From Sclerotiophoma versabilis (lineage: Eukaryota > Ascomycota > Dothideomycetes > Pleosporales > Didymellaceae), in assembly GCA_012274445.1 (NCBI GenBank), contig JAAROD010000058.1:186001-250000 (forward strand): a stretch of 64,000 nucleotides of DNA, in the 5' to 3' direction. Each line of letters starts with the position of its first letter. Positions within the stretch are counted from its first letter, which is position 1. The notes below the pieces were generated by a model. The model searched no databases. It saw nothing but the letters and a program-made list of their open reading frames with translations, and was not told the DNA's origin. The translations under genes were made by a program, and so were the position numbers. Positions 51,981-63,014 of this stretch are shown piece after piece.

Positions 51981-54742
51981 TTATAGAACTGCACTTCTGG
52001 TAGCCGCAGGGCATGTAGTAACAGTTGTCTGCTGAGTTTGCGTGACTGTAGTGCCACTGGTGACTGTAGTGGTCGTCGCAGCAGTCGTGTACATAGTCCT
52101 AGTGGTGGTGCCAACGTTGGCAGGTGTTGTGGTGCTATATTACGATAAGTGCGTGCTAATTGGTGCCAAGATAAAGTACTTACACGATCCTGTACTGGAC
52201 AGAGGTCGAAGTGGTTGTCTGAGTGATCGTAGTGGATCCTTGAGTGTAGGTGTAGTCGGGGCCATAAACACCACGCTTCTGGATTTTCTGCTTCGGCACC
52301 GTTGGTTCACGGACAACGCGCTTGCGGTGAAGCTTGAGCTTAGTGTTTTTCGTGCAATCCGTAAGCTGGCGAGCACCAAAAATATTGTCGTTCCGACGAA
52401 CATCGGCAATAGCGCTCTTCTTGTAGCAAGGACCAGGGTTTCCTGGATTGAACGACACATCAATGCAACCATTGGTGTTATCGCAATCTGCGATACACTG
52501 GTTAAGTGTGTTGACGTACGAGGTGCCTCCAGAGACTGGGGAAAAGTTAACGGATTATAAACAATATGGATATCGGATACATACTATCTTGGCCATAGCG
52601 ATCGGAATAACACTCAATGGCGTATGTAGCTCCACAGTCGCTGGTATATGTCGAGCCATCGGACGATGGGCAGCCAAGAGTGGCGCCCGGAATTGCAGAA
52701 GCAGCAGCAGCAGAAGAAGAAGAAGAAGAAGAAGAAGCTGGTCCAGAGCCGAGTCTCCCTGTGGGTGTGCAAGCACACTGATATCCTGTACCGCTTATCG
52801 TAGTCGTGACAGTAACAGTCTGCACTGGCGATGTAACTGCAACGGATGAAGTTGTAGCAGGAGAAGATGATGGGGAAGGAGAAGCTGATGCAGTAAAGCT
52901 CGAAGAGCTACTGATCAGTCTTCCACCAATGATGTTATCGTTCTGATTCGTCGCTCCAGCAGTGCTCTTCAGGTAGCAAGGCCCGTTCAAAATGTAAGAG
53001 ACGTCCACGCAGCCATCTCGGTTAGCGCAAACAGAAATGCAGGCTTCGTACGTGCCAGGGTATACAGGCGAGCTGGCCATATCATTGCCCACACGATCGA
53101 CACCACATTCGATGACGAATGTTCCTGTGCCCATGTTGATGGTCTGACCATTACTTTTAGGGCACACGACGGATGATGTTACAACTGGACCAGTGGAAGT
53201 CGTGGTGGTGCCGGTACTGGCGGTCGATGATGCAGATGCTATTGGGTTTGATGGAGTTACAGCTGTGGAAGGGGCAGCACCAGAAGCAGTGAAGCTTGCC
53301 GCAGAGGCAAGCCTTGCGCCCCAGATACCATTATTGGTGTTGGGAGCTCCGAGACCGTTTTTCAAGTAACAGGCTCCGTTGGGGACGTAGGAGACAGCCT
53401 GACAGCCAGGAGTAGTAGCGCAAGCGTTAAGACAGCCAGCAAAGTTGGTCGGGTTGGAGCTTGCGGGGCCAAGATCATTGTTGGTACGATCCGTGTAGCA
53501 CTCTACAACGAATGTGTTTGCCGATGCTGTGAACGTCTTGCCATCATCTCTAGGACATGAAATGTTTGTGGAAATGACTGTTGGCGATGCCGCGGAAGAT
53601 ATGACAGAGCTCGATGAAGCAGCTGATGTCGCACTAGAAGAAGAAAGTGCTCCAGAGCTAGATGGCGAAGGGCTTACCACAGTGGTGGTCAACCGAGATT
53701 GAGTAGATGACGAAGATGCAGCTGCCGATGATGCAATAGTCGATGTAGACGATAGAATTGAAGTAACCGAGCTCGATGCAGGAGAATTCTTCCAAATGGC
53801 TCCAGACGCAAGCGTGTCGTAGTTGGGCAAACCCTGACCAGACTTCAGATAACACGCATCTCGATCAGTATAGTATGTAGACCAAACGCAGCCGTCAGTG
53901 TTGGCACAAAGAGTGATACAACCAGTGAGACCGCCGCCAGGTTGGAATGGACCTGTGGAGGTACCGTCGCGATCGTAGTTGCACTGGATCTGAAAGACTT
54001 TGCTTTCCACTGTGTAGTTCTCACCATTGTTTCCAGGACATGCCAGGCCAGTGGCAGACGGTGAAGATACAGGCGAAGAGGTTGATGCCCGAGACGGCGA
54101 TGCTAAAGGTGAAGAAGACGCAGCGGGTTGCGAAGTCGTTGAAGACAAGCTGGAAGAAGATCTGCTGGAGCTTGGAAGCGCCGCACAAGAGCTGACAAAA
54201 TTGGTGTTAGTCGTAGACAGAGTCTGGGTAACAATGATCGTGCTGGTGTAGGTCTGGGTAGCGCCGGCGGCGTACACAGTGGCAGTCTGAGCGTAACCAG
54301 GCGATAAGGTGGACGTCGAAATCGAGGTGGATGTAGCCACAGCACCAGCAGTCGCGGTCTCTACCACAGGGGCAGGAGATGGGCCAAACGTAGCCAAGTA
54401 TGGAACTGGCGTAGGTTGACCTTGAGCCCAGTTGATGTACGAAACGGTGAGAACGCCATCAGGAATGCTGGTAACTTGGGCATTTGGACAATAAATGCCA
54501 GTGTACGTGCTTCCTTGGCCAATGAACTGACAGCCAACTGTGTAGCTTGCGGCTGTGTTCTGAATGACAGGAGTGAATCGAGGTGTTGCACCGGTCTGAT
54601 AGCAAGTTGATGTTCCGCTAAGGTAGGTTACCTGAATCCCGAAATAATCACCGAAGTGACCGATTCGGCGGTAACTGAACGTGGGTACTGCCCCGCTCAC
54701 CTCCGATACGAGGCCGCTGGCAAAGAGTGAGCATCTTGTCAT
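51981..54742 (-). CDS. Secreted/cell-wall protein with four PAN/apple-like modules
   Basis: Exons 54742-52585, 52535-52184 and 52134-51981 give about 888 residues; the true N-terminus, including a signal peptide, probably lies in upstream exon(s) I could not place. The first ~120 residues form a Cys-containing domain (FGIQVTYLSGTSTCYQTG, SYTVGCQFIGQGSTYTGIYC). Ser/Thr linkers, probably O-glycosylated, separate four modules of ~75 residues. Each has the pattern CP..G, Y/F.I/V.C..DR.G.D, C...C....GC..., CYLK or CYKK, and a closing GxRL-like turn (e.g. YEACISVCANRDGCVDVSYI). The fourth module is completed only by splicing into exon 2. After it come a basic stretch (HRKRVVREPTVPKQKIQKR) with dibasic sites and a Thr-rich tail. 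PAN/apple domains bind carbohydrate or protein; the role is likely adhesive or structural. Confidence 0.8.
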
Positions 54743-56145
54743 GATAGGCAATTTTTTTCGAACGATCGACGAAAGAATGCAGAAGCAAACGCATGCCAGG
54801 GGATCCGTTGTATATTGAGGGAACTTTAAGGCCAGCTTGCATCATGACAGTATCAAGACGATGGCAAAGAAAAGAGATCCCAAAATGGAGGAACTAGGTA
54901 GAGCTTACCATTGTATTTCTAAGGTACGCATGCAGGAGAAAGTATTGATAACCAATATCCCGATTGTGAAGAGAGACTAGACTCATTGGTATTCTGGTAC
55001 ATGTCGAGTCTCAATTGTCAAGAATATGGTTGTTGATGCGGGCTTGACAGCTAGAAGGCATAATGTACTATACTCGGTTCCTTTCGAGTGTTGTAGAAGC
55101 GGATGCAAGTTCGGCGATCTCGCCACAGCTGGGCGTTGGGCTCGCCTGACGGTTGCGCCATCGATATAGAACGACACTTGCCCGCGAAAGTAAAGTTGAA
55201 TGATCGGTAGGTATGGAGAAGTTTGGTATTGAGGTTGCGGACGTGAACGCGTCCCCTTCGCGGGACGTTAAAAGGATCGCTAGCGCGAAAACCCCACTTG
55301 TTGCATGTCTCGATGTCATCACCACCACGAGCCAAAATATTGCAGAAAGAGTGCTGTCTTCGCATTCATGAATTGACAGCAACATACTGAAAGTAGCTAC
55401 CCTGATTGACTCTCACCCTTCCCCAGTGATCTGCAGGGCTTGTTACCTGCGACACCATGTCGCCGCGAGCGTGGAGTGATTAAAGTGTACCCAGAAGAAA
55501 GAATGGACAATGAGGACTCAGCAACAATATCTCAAAAGCCTTAATGGCAGTTGACACTCTTGCCAAACGGCCCGCTGCCGAATAGCCCCCTTCCATATCG
55601 TCCCGAATGGGACACTAAGCATCAAGTGCAGCTCCGTGATCAGCCTTGCTGTCATGATTCAATAAGTGTATGCGCGAATTTACAACAACAATCACGATCA
55701 AAAAATACCAATAAACAAAATGTGAACAGCCCGATACCGAGGATGCGCCATGTACCATACCATGCATGGCGAAGGTCCGAACACCAAGATCACGGCCACA
55801 TAACGCGTGTTCTCCCGATCTCAGCTGTCGGTGCGATTGCAAGCCAAACAAGCGCTGATCTGTCCCTAAGCAACTAAAGACAGATGTGGGTACTGATATG
55901 ATATCATTGCGCTCACTTCTGCAGCTTCAAAACAGGAAGGAACATAGGTATCAAAGGCAACCGTCACATTTCCACGAGCAAGGCAACGGACTAGAACTGA
56001 CAATGAAAAACATGATATGGAAACAAATAACTGGAAAAAACCACGATGCACGTTGAAGTGTTCAAGACTCAGAAGAGAAGGGGGATTGAAAGGTTATTGC
56101 AGGCATCAAAATCACAGACCGTACAATACTGCATGATGAAATTTA
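54743..56145. other. 1.4-kb region, possible 5' exons of the PAN-module gene
   Basis: The missing N-terminal exon of the minus-strand PAN gene could lie between 54743 and about 55390, where several overlapping minus-strand frames occur, but no junction is convincing. 55400-56145 shows nothing. Confidence 0.35.
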
Positions 56146-57951
56146 TTAGATTTCTATAGCTAATCGCAATAGTTGGTCATCCGTAACTAATGGTGAATTT
56201 GATGTGCAGCTGGTACCCCTAATGACTTCCTCAACATACCGGGTAACAGTGCCGATCTGCATCTTACCAGCATCGACAGGCACAACACCACTAACAGGCA
56301 GGCTCCGCTTGATGTCAGAAGGCCCAACATTAGGCAGACCCTTTACAGTAACCTCCTTGACGAAATACAGAAGAGGGATGACCTACAAGGTAGTGCCGTC
56401 GACTACCTCGTTAGCCTCGTCGTCAACCTTGCCAAGTTGGATGTTGCCAGCGTTAAGGGGGATATCGACATCGCCGATGACAGGAAGGTCCTGCTCAATG
56501 TCGCGAGACGAGAGGTCAGCTACCTCGTTAGCCTCGTCGTCAACCTTGCCGAGTTGGATGTTGCCAGCGTTAAGGGGGATATCGACATCGCCGATGACAG
56601 GAAGGCCCTGCTCAATGTCGCGAGACGAGAGGTCGACTACCTTGTCAGCCTCGTCGTCAACCTTGCCGAGTTGGATGTTGCCAGCGTTAAGGGGGATATC
56701 GACATCGCCGATGACAGGAAGGCCCTGCTCAATGTCGCGAGACGAGAGGTCGACTACCTTGTCAGCCTCGTCGTCAACCTTGCCGAGTTGGATGTTGCCA
56801 GCGTTAAGGGGGATATCGACATCGCCGATGACAGGAAGGCCCTGCTCAATGTCACGAGATGCGAGGCTGACTTTGGGTTTGGGCAAGACAGCAACAGAGT
56901 CCAGAGGATGAGTAAGGCGGTCCTCGGTGGGAAGAGTGGCGATGCCATCAATAGGGCTGCCGTTGTGTTTGGGCAAGACAGCAATAGTGTTGAGGGGATG
57001 AAACAGGTCGTCCCTGGCGGGAACAGTGGTGAGGTCCACAGGCTTGCTGACAGGACCAGTGCTGATGGGGCGAGGAATGCGGTCCCCTAGATCGGCGACA
57101 TCAGAAAGATTCTCGGCGGGACCAGAGAAGTTGACCTCGTGCTTATGAACGGGAATAGTGCTGACGGTATGAGGGCGATGGGGCTCAAAATGGTCTAAGA
57201 TGGGGATAGTGCTGACGGTATGAGGGTGGTCGTCCTCGCGTTTGGCGACGGAGATACCGCTGGTGGCTTCAACAGGATTGAAGTGGTGACCCAAGTGTTT
57301 GGTGAGAGGACGAATGACAGGGGAACTAGGACCCAAGAGGTGGTTTATGGGGCCATCGACTTCTTTAACTATAGGAACTTTTACGCCATCGATTTTCTCC
57401 GTGCCAATTGTCTCAAAGATGGGAGTATCAGCGCGCCTGACGGGGAGGTTGACATTATCCAGAGGGAGCTTTGGGAGAGGAGTGGCTACGGGAAGGTTGG
57501 AGAGAGCAGGCACGGCGGGAAGATCAGGGAGAGCAGGCACAGCGGGAAGGTTGGGGATCTTGACGTCCTCAACAACATCGTTGATGACTGGGAGCTCAGC
57601 GCGCTTGGCGGGGGCCCTGACAGCTGAAAGTCCGGGGCCAACGTCGACATGGATCTCGTTGGGGTGATTTTTGACCGGGCGCTCGATGTCATGGATGGGC
57701 CTGTCGACTGCGAGTCCGGGGGCAAGATGCATCTCGGTAAGATTCTTGGCCGGGAGCTCGACGTGGTTCATCGGGTTCTCGCCTGGGACTTCGATGCCAA
57801 TGCCATTGACCTCGGCAGTAGTCTTGCCGTGCAGAGCAGAAACTTCGGTACGCAGCCTGGAGTCATGGTCTGGCCGTTTATGATGGTGAAGGGGTGCGCC
57901 AGAGACGGCGATGGCGAGCAGAGAGCTCGAGAGGATGGCGAAAGTCCTCAT
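56146..57951 (-). CDS. Secreted repeat protein with dibasic processing sites
   Basis: Exons 57951-56407 and 56355-56146 encode 584 residues. Residues 1-18 are a signal peptide (MRTFAILSSSLLAIAVSG). Dibasic sites occur at 25-26 (KR), 116-117 (KR), 172-173 (RR), 237-238 (KR) and in exon 2 (IKRSLP), as in Kex2-processed precursors. The centre has imperfect short repeats (PHTVSTIP, HPLxxxAVLPK). Residues ~365-520 are four 39-residue repeats, almost identical, each with SRDIEQGLPVIGDVDIPLNA and GNIQLGKVDDEA. Unspliced reading ends at a TAG just after the repeats. A 51-nt intron (GAG|GTAGTC to GTCAAG|GAG) removes it and adds 69 residues containing a degenerate fifth repeat (RSLPVSGVVPVDAGKMQIG). 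There are almost no Cys residues. It may be a wall protein or peptide precursor. No tyrosinase or DUF3328 gene is nearby. Confidence 0.8.
56392..56859. repeat. Four tandem 117-bp coding repeats
   Basis: Four head-to-tail 117-bp units encode the 39-residue repeats; they differ at only a few bases. As 117 is a multiple of three, the opposite strand is also open through the array, which yields misleading plus-strand frames. Confidence 0.95.
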
Positions 57952-59528
57952 CGTGGGTATATAAACAAGTATTAGATATTACTAGAACGTAAAGAGTGTG
58001 GCTGAATGAGTGACTGTGGTTGGAAAAGCTGAGGCTGATAATGATATGTTGCTAAGAGCATGTCGTATTTATACTGAAGAGCTTTACTTTTGCAGCTCAT
58101 CATCTCATTCATCTCCTAGACCCTCTCACCTTTCGTGACGGCAACTTCCAGAGGGATCCGAATGCTCCGTGAAGCAAGATCGTCATGCAGTATGTTGACG
58201 TGATCAGAACCTACCCAACTTGATCACTGTGATGGACAGATATACGAGATCTGCTCGGCGAAAGTGACTCGCATTATCCTTCGGCCATATTTGCGGCTCA
58301 AAGGCCATGTGCAGTTGTCCTAGACAATATCCACGCTAAACCGGATACACTACGACAACACTACTTGTTGAGGAAATCATACTTAGCAAAGAGTAATGGC
58401 GATGAAGGGTCCTAGTCGATAGGGGCGCTGATGATTCCGCCTTATGGAAAGTAATTTCCAATTCTCGTGTGCGTCGATACTTCGCCTTAATTTCCTCCTG
58501 AGCATCCACGCGGCCAAAAAGATTCGCCGCGCACCAGACTACTAACAATCAGAGGAACACCAAAAGCTTACTTTCTGCTGCACAGACTTACACAAACAGC
58601 AGATACTCTCTTAGAGACTGAATACTTATAGAGAGTGCTGCTCGGAAGACTGGGCATATTGAATCTGAATATTACCTGACAGTAGGGAGTAAAGTTCTAT
58701 TCAAGAAAGACAAGTTTACAATCTTTGGGTGATACTTTCGGCCGCGTAGCATCTAGCTCCTTCCGTGATGAAGCCGTGCGCGTTACCACAGAACGCGCTG
58801 TAAGAACTGTATCGCCCGACCTTCCCACGGACGTTGGCTTGGAACTTGTTCGGGCTGTGCGGCGAAGTAAATCGCCGAGAAAGCGACTGTGCAAACGACG
58901 ACTCAGACGCCGCATGTCTAACGAAAGCCATGACTTCACACCATCAGAATTCCGCACAAAGTCACTCTTTGAATGCCCTTGTCCATGATAGCTCATGCTT
59001 GCTTCTGGCGCGGCGACATCTGTGTTTTCGCACACAGAAATCCGAAAGACTTGGTGCTAGAGTTACTGGATGGACCGTAGAGGTGCAGGGTGAGCGCTTC
59101 TACTACCATTCAGAAATGTTTGCTATCACAGGACGCGCATTGTTTGACACTTGGCCCCAGACAATATCAGCAAGCTATTTTCAGGTTTGGGTCCGTGTCG
59201 AAAAGGTTTCCCCAATCCCAGCTCTTGAAGTAGGAGAACAGCAGTTGTGTCACGCACAATAGGTAACATTAAGCGCGTTGTTGGGAGAGCAATGTAGTAA
59301 AGAGTTGTGCTAAAGGCATACTGGTGAAAGCATCAGTGATGCTGGTAAAAGAGGTGGGGCTGCAAGTCACGCTAGCGGACCGGATCAGAGGTTGTTCCAG
59401 AGGGGATGCGCCATTCCAAACCTGGCATTAGCGCCTCGAAAAGTTAAGAAGTTGCAATGAACTCTGCAACGCATCAAGAGCAGATTCTTCACCATCATAC
59501 ATAAAACCTTTACACCATACGTCTGAAA
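57952..59528. other. 1.6-kb intergenic region
   Basis: Divergent upstream region of the repeat protein and of DBP9. Short frames on both strands around 58700-59260 have no signature. Confidence 0.4.
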
Positions 59529-61374
59529 ATGGCAAACAAGCGCAAGCTCAACGAACATGATGTTCCAGAGGAGACATCACCTCAACTCGCAAAGCGCAGA
59601 GCAAGCGATGCATCAGATAGCGAGATCGCCACACTTTCCAAACCCATTACTGCGCCCGCTGCGTCTTTCGCCGAATTCGAACTCGAGCCACGACTTTTGA
59701 GAGGAATCAGGGATCATAAATGGAGCTCGCCGACCGCCGTACAAGCCAAAGCCATCCCTCTTGCCTTGCAGGGTCGTGATATTCTTGCTCGGAGTGGCAC
59801 AGGAACAGGAAAGACAGCTGCCTACCTGCTTCCTGTTCTCCACAATGCCCTGAGGCGAAAGGGAAAGACATCGCTGATTTTGGTACCCACCAAGGAACTG
59901 GCTTTGCAAATTACCAAAGTGGCCAAGGCACTGTCGACACACTGCGGGCAAGAGATCCGGATACAGAACATTGCTGGAAAGGATTCAGAGGTCGTTACAA
60001 AGGCAAAGTTGGCAGACAACCCAGATATCGTTGTTGCGACGCCCGCACGAGCATGTGCAAACATAAACAATGGCGCGCTGTCCGTGGCTGAGTTGGCGCA
60101 CTTGGTGGTCGATGAAGGAGACCTGGTCATGGGTTACGGATTCAAGGAGGACCTCGATCAGATTGCGCAAAACATTCCCAAAGGCGTTCAGATCTTCCTC
60201 ATGTCAGCCACGCTGAATCCCGAGGTGGAGTCGCTTGGAAGTTTGCTATGTACCGATCCAGTTGTGCTGAAACTGGATGACCTGGACAAGGATGCGGAAA
60301 GGGTGAAGCAATATGTCATCAAGTGCGCTGAGGAGGAGAAGTTCCTGTTGATCTACGCCATGTTCAAGCTCAGACTGATCAAGGGCAAGACCATCGTCTT
60401 CGTTGGCGACACAGACCGCTCGTACCGCGTGAAGCTGTTCCTCGAGCAGTTCGGTATCAAGTCCTGCGTTTTGAACTCGGAGCTCCCACTGGCGTCGCGT
60501 CTTCACATCGTCGAGGAGTTCAACAAGAACATTTACAACATTCTAATTGCATCAGACGAGACAGAGATCCTGGGCCCAAGAAAGAAGAATGAGGATAGTT
60601 CGCGGCCAAGGAAGAAGTCCAAGACAGAAAACAAGATCGTCAACACCGACTCTGGCGTATCCCGTGGTATCGACTTCCTCAACGTATCCTGCGTCCTCAA
60701 CTTCGACTTCCCCTCGTCGTATAAATCGTACTTCCACCGAATCGGCCGAACAGCGCGCGCTGGCAAGTCCGGAACAGCCATCTCATTGATCATCCCCAAG
60801 GATAAATATCGCAAGCATAAGCCGACAACATTTGCAGCTTGCGAGAACGACGAAGAGGTTTTAGTGAAGGTAGAGAAGCATCAGAAGGATGGACAGAAGC
60901 TGGAGAATTACAACTTCGATATGAAGCGCCTCGAGCCATTCAGGTACCGCTTCGGTGATGCGTTGCGATCAGTCACAAAGATTGCCATTCGAGAGGCGCG
61001 GATCAAGGAGATTAGGATGGAACTGTCGAAGTCACAGAAGCTTTCCCGCTACGTATGCATCCTTGTCTGTATTAACTTTCAGGATATTACTAACAACCTC
61101 GCAGTTTGAAGAGAATCCTGAAGCACTCGCGCACCTGCGTCACGATCAGAACCTCAACCATCCCGCACGCATACAACCCCATCTCAAGCACATACCAGAT
61201 TACCTGCTGCCGGGCGGGAGGAAACCAGAAGATGTTGGCTTCGTTGGGCTCAACATGCCCAAGCCGGGAAGCAGAAAATTCGTCAAAGGTCGAGGAAGGA
61301 AGGTTGTTCGCGGAAGGAATGGAAAGGTAGATCCGTTGAAGACATTCAATGCGAGGGGAAAGGGCAAGAAATAG
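59529..61374 (+). CDS. DBP9: DEAD-box ATP-dependent RNA helicase Dbp9 (DDX56)
   Basis: Nucleolar helicase of 60S ribosomal subunit biogenesis. Exons 59529-61052 and 61105-61374 encode 597 residues; the 52-nt intron has a TACTAAC branch site and joins QKLSRY to FEENPEALAHL. Helicase motifs in order: Q-motif region WSSPTAVQAKAIP, motif I ARSGTGTGKT (88-96), PTKELALQ, TPAR, motif II VDEGDLVMGYGF (195-198, DEGD instead of DEAD, as expected for Dbp9/DDX56), motif III SAT (226-228), and motif VI HRIGRTARAG. A lysine-rich insertion (RKKNEDSSRPRKKSKTENK) between LIASDET and SRGIDF is also a Dbp9 trait. The C-terminus is basic (KFVKGRGRKVVRGRNGK). Length fits fungal orthologues. Confidence 0.96.
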
Positions 61375-61419
61375 GTGCACTCCGATTTGCGACAATGGCA
61401 GAAATTAGGAATCGACTCT

Positions 61420-62340
61420 CTACTCGTTCCACATCCAATTGTTTGACACTCCTCCCTTATCGGTACCATGCCGCAACAACTTTCGCCTATGCTGAGATGT
61501 CGCGACGTCAATGCCTGTGTCCGCCTGGCTCCGAGAAATACACTTCATGTCCCTAAAGTTCATCCGGCCTTCGCTCGCCGAGTCATCCATCACAGCATTC
61601 GGCGCCCATTGACGTAGCGGACAGGAGAAGCCCAGTAGATTGGAGATGACGCTCAAAGCCTCGTTGGCTCCTGGTCAGTCAGTCAGTCTGAACTTGCTGC
61701 ATCATATCGAGAAGTAACCCCGCAAGGACAAGGTAAGGTTGTTGCAGTCCAGTCTTGTTTATAACTTCACCAGTTTATTTAGAACGACTGACTCCGCCCT
61801 CGGAAAATTTTGGCAGTGGGAAGGTCTCTCTTCTCAAGTACGCACTAAAAATGCCTGTGAAAATGCAACCAAGCGAATACAAGTCGAGCTTCGATTCTCG
61901 GAGTTCCCGGTCACCAATTTCTGGTGCTGCCTATATGGGAGTATAGGAACGGATATACCAGTGGAATGTATGTTGAGATCTCACAATGATCTAAACAACA
62001 CCTGAAATCAGTGTTCATCACCAGACCTTCATGAAGCAGGACCTTTCTTAAACTGATTGTTCAATGCCTGATCTTTCGCTTGTGCATGAAAGCTAGTGTG
62101 CTTGTCGAACAGCCGACTTGCTGTATGTCTCGGCGCTTGACTTCCCATCTCTTAGCTGTGATTAGTGTCGGCCAGAAGCTGTACCATTTGTCCCAATATA
62201 TCGAGAGGAGGTAATTGAGATTATCATCATCCGCCACTGAGAAGAGTAGGATCGCGAACTTGGTCAGTGTGATGTCAGTTGCAAGCAGCCTCAGAGTGTG
62301 ATAGATTTAGCGGATATTCTAACAAAATCCAACTGGATGT
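61420..62340 (-). pseudogene. Protein-kinase pseudogene
   Basis: Kinase pieces lie in correct order on the minus strand but are broken by stops and frameshifts. They begin with an N-lobe-like stretch near 62270 (FAILLFSVADDDNLNYLLSI). Near 62060 is LAFMHKRKIRH, then a stop, then RKVLLHEGLVMNTDF, matching the MHxxKIRHKDIKPxNVLxH...TDFG region of fungal kinases with the catalytic loop destroyed. Near 61940 is AAPE directly after a TAG where a Tyr codon is expected, and near 61880 is KLDLYSLGCIFTGIF (subdomain IX). The end, NEALSVISNLLGFSCPLRQW with MDDSASEGRMNFRD, may be the old C-terminus. No functional kinase can be made. Confidence 0.65.
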
Positions 62341-62621
62341 GGAAGGTCTTCTCTATTTTATTGTAGGTCTTGGTCGACTGGAATCTCAACCTCTTCTTAT
62401 TGTATGCTACGCCATCGGTATTGACAACCTTCTCCAACATGTCGCATGAACCATTCCCAAGCCGTTCCAGACCCCGAAAGGCCCGACTTTCGAGCTCACG
62501 AAAATGATTCGTCTGTCGCCTTGGCCAAAGTTAAGCAGAGTAAGTACTGCTGGCGGATGGATACCTATCCTTGGCCATGATGAGCCGTCCCAGACCGATC
62601 CCGGAAATAGCTTCCTCATAC

Positions 62622-63014
62622 CAATGTTGGGTAAAGGACACTATCCTCGTGAGCAATTACACCAATCTTCATTGTACAGCTATAAAAGAAGCGTTTGAGC
62701 AGCTTCATCACTGCTACAATAAAGTCGAACCACTGAGATCCGCACTTGCGAGAAGGTAAGACGTCCTAGCGGAAAGCGAATGGGAGTTTATGGACCAGGA
62801 AGACAGCCTCCAGTTGACTGATCTGTTTCATTGCTTGATTCGGAGCTACTGCAGATTCAAGGAGCGACTGGCAGGCCTAGAGGCCCAGACAGCGATCCTT
62901 CGCCAGCAGCAGGCTGAGCTGTTTGGTCCATCGGAGGATTGCATTTTGATATTACGAGTGCTAGAGTATTGGGATACTGAGTACGACGCAGACCCAGGAG
63001 TAGAAGAGTATTGA
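62622..63014 (+). pseudogene. Coiled-coil gene fragment with one in-frame stop
   Basis: The frame reads TAIKEAFEQLHHCYNKVEPL and RSALARR, then TAA, then continues without shift as DVLAESEWEFMDQEDSLQLT, DLFHCLIRSYCRFKERLAGL, AQTAILRQQQAEL and a stop at 63012. The TAA fits a C-to-T change of CAA. The text is plainly coding and helical on both sides of the stop. The part after it (from the ATG at 62790, 74 codons) could still be translated. Ancestor unknown; in style it resembles the broken coiled-coil genes at 34.5-37.1 kb. Confidence 0.55.

Noticed and set aside
56204..57090. Two long plus-strand frames through the 117-bp repeats
   Set aside because: Open only because the repeat length is a multiple of three; the minus strand has signal peptide, dibasic sites and splice signals.
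56146..57951. RiPP biosynthetic cluster around the repeat protein
   Set aside because: No DUF3328, tyrosinase, methyltransferase or transporter gene is visible near it in the window.
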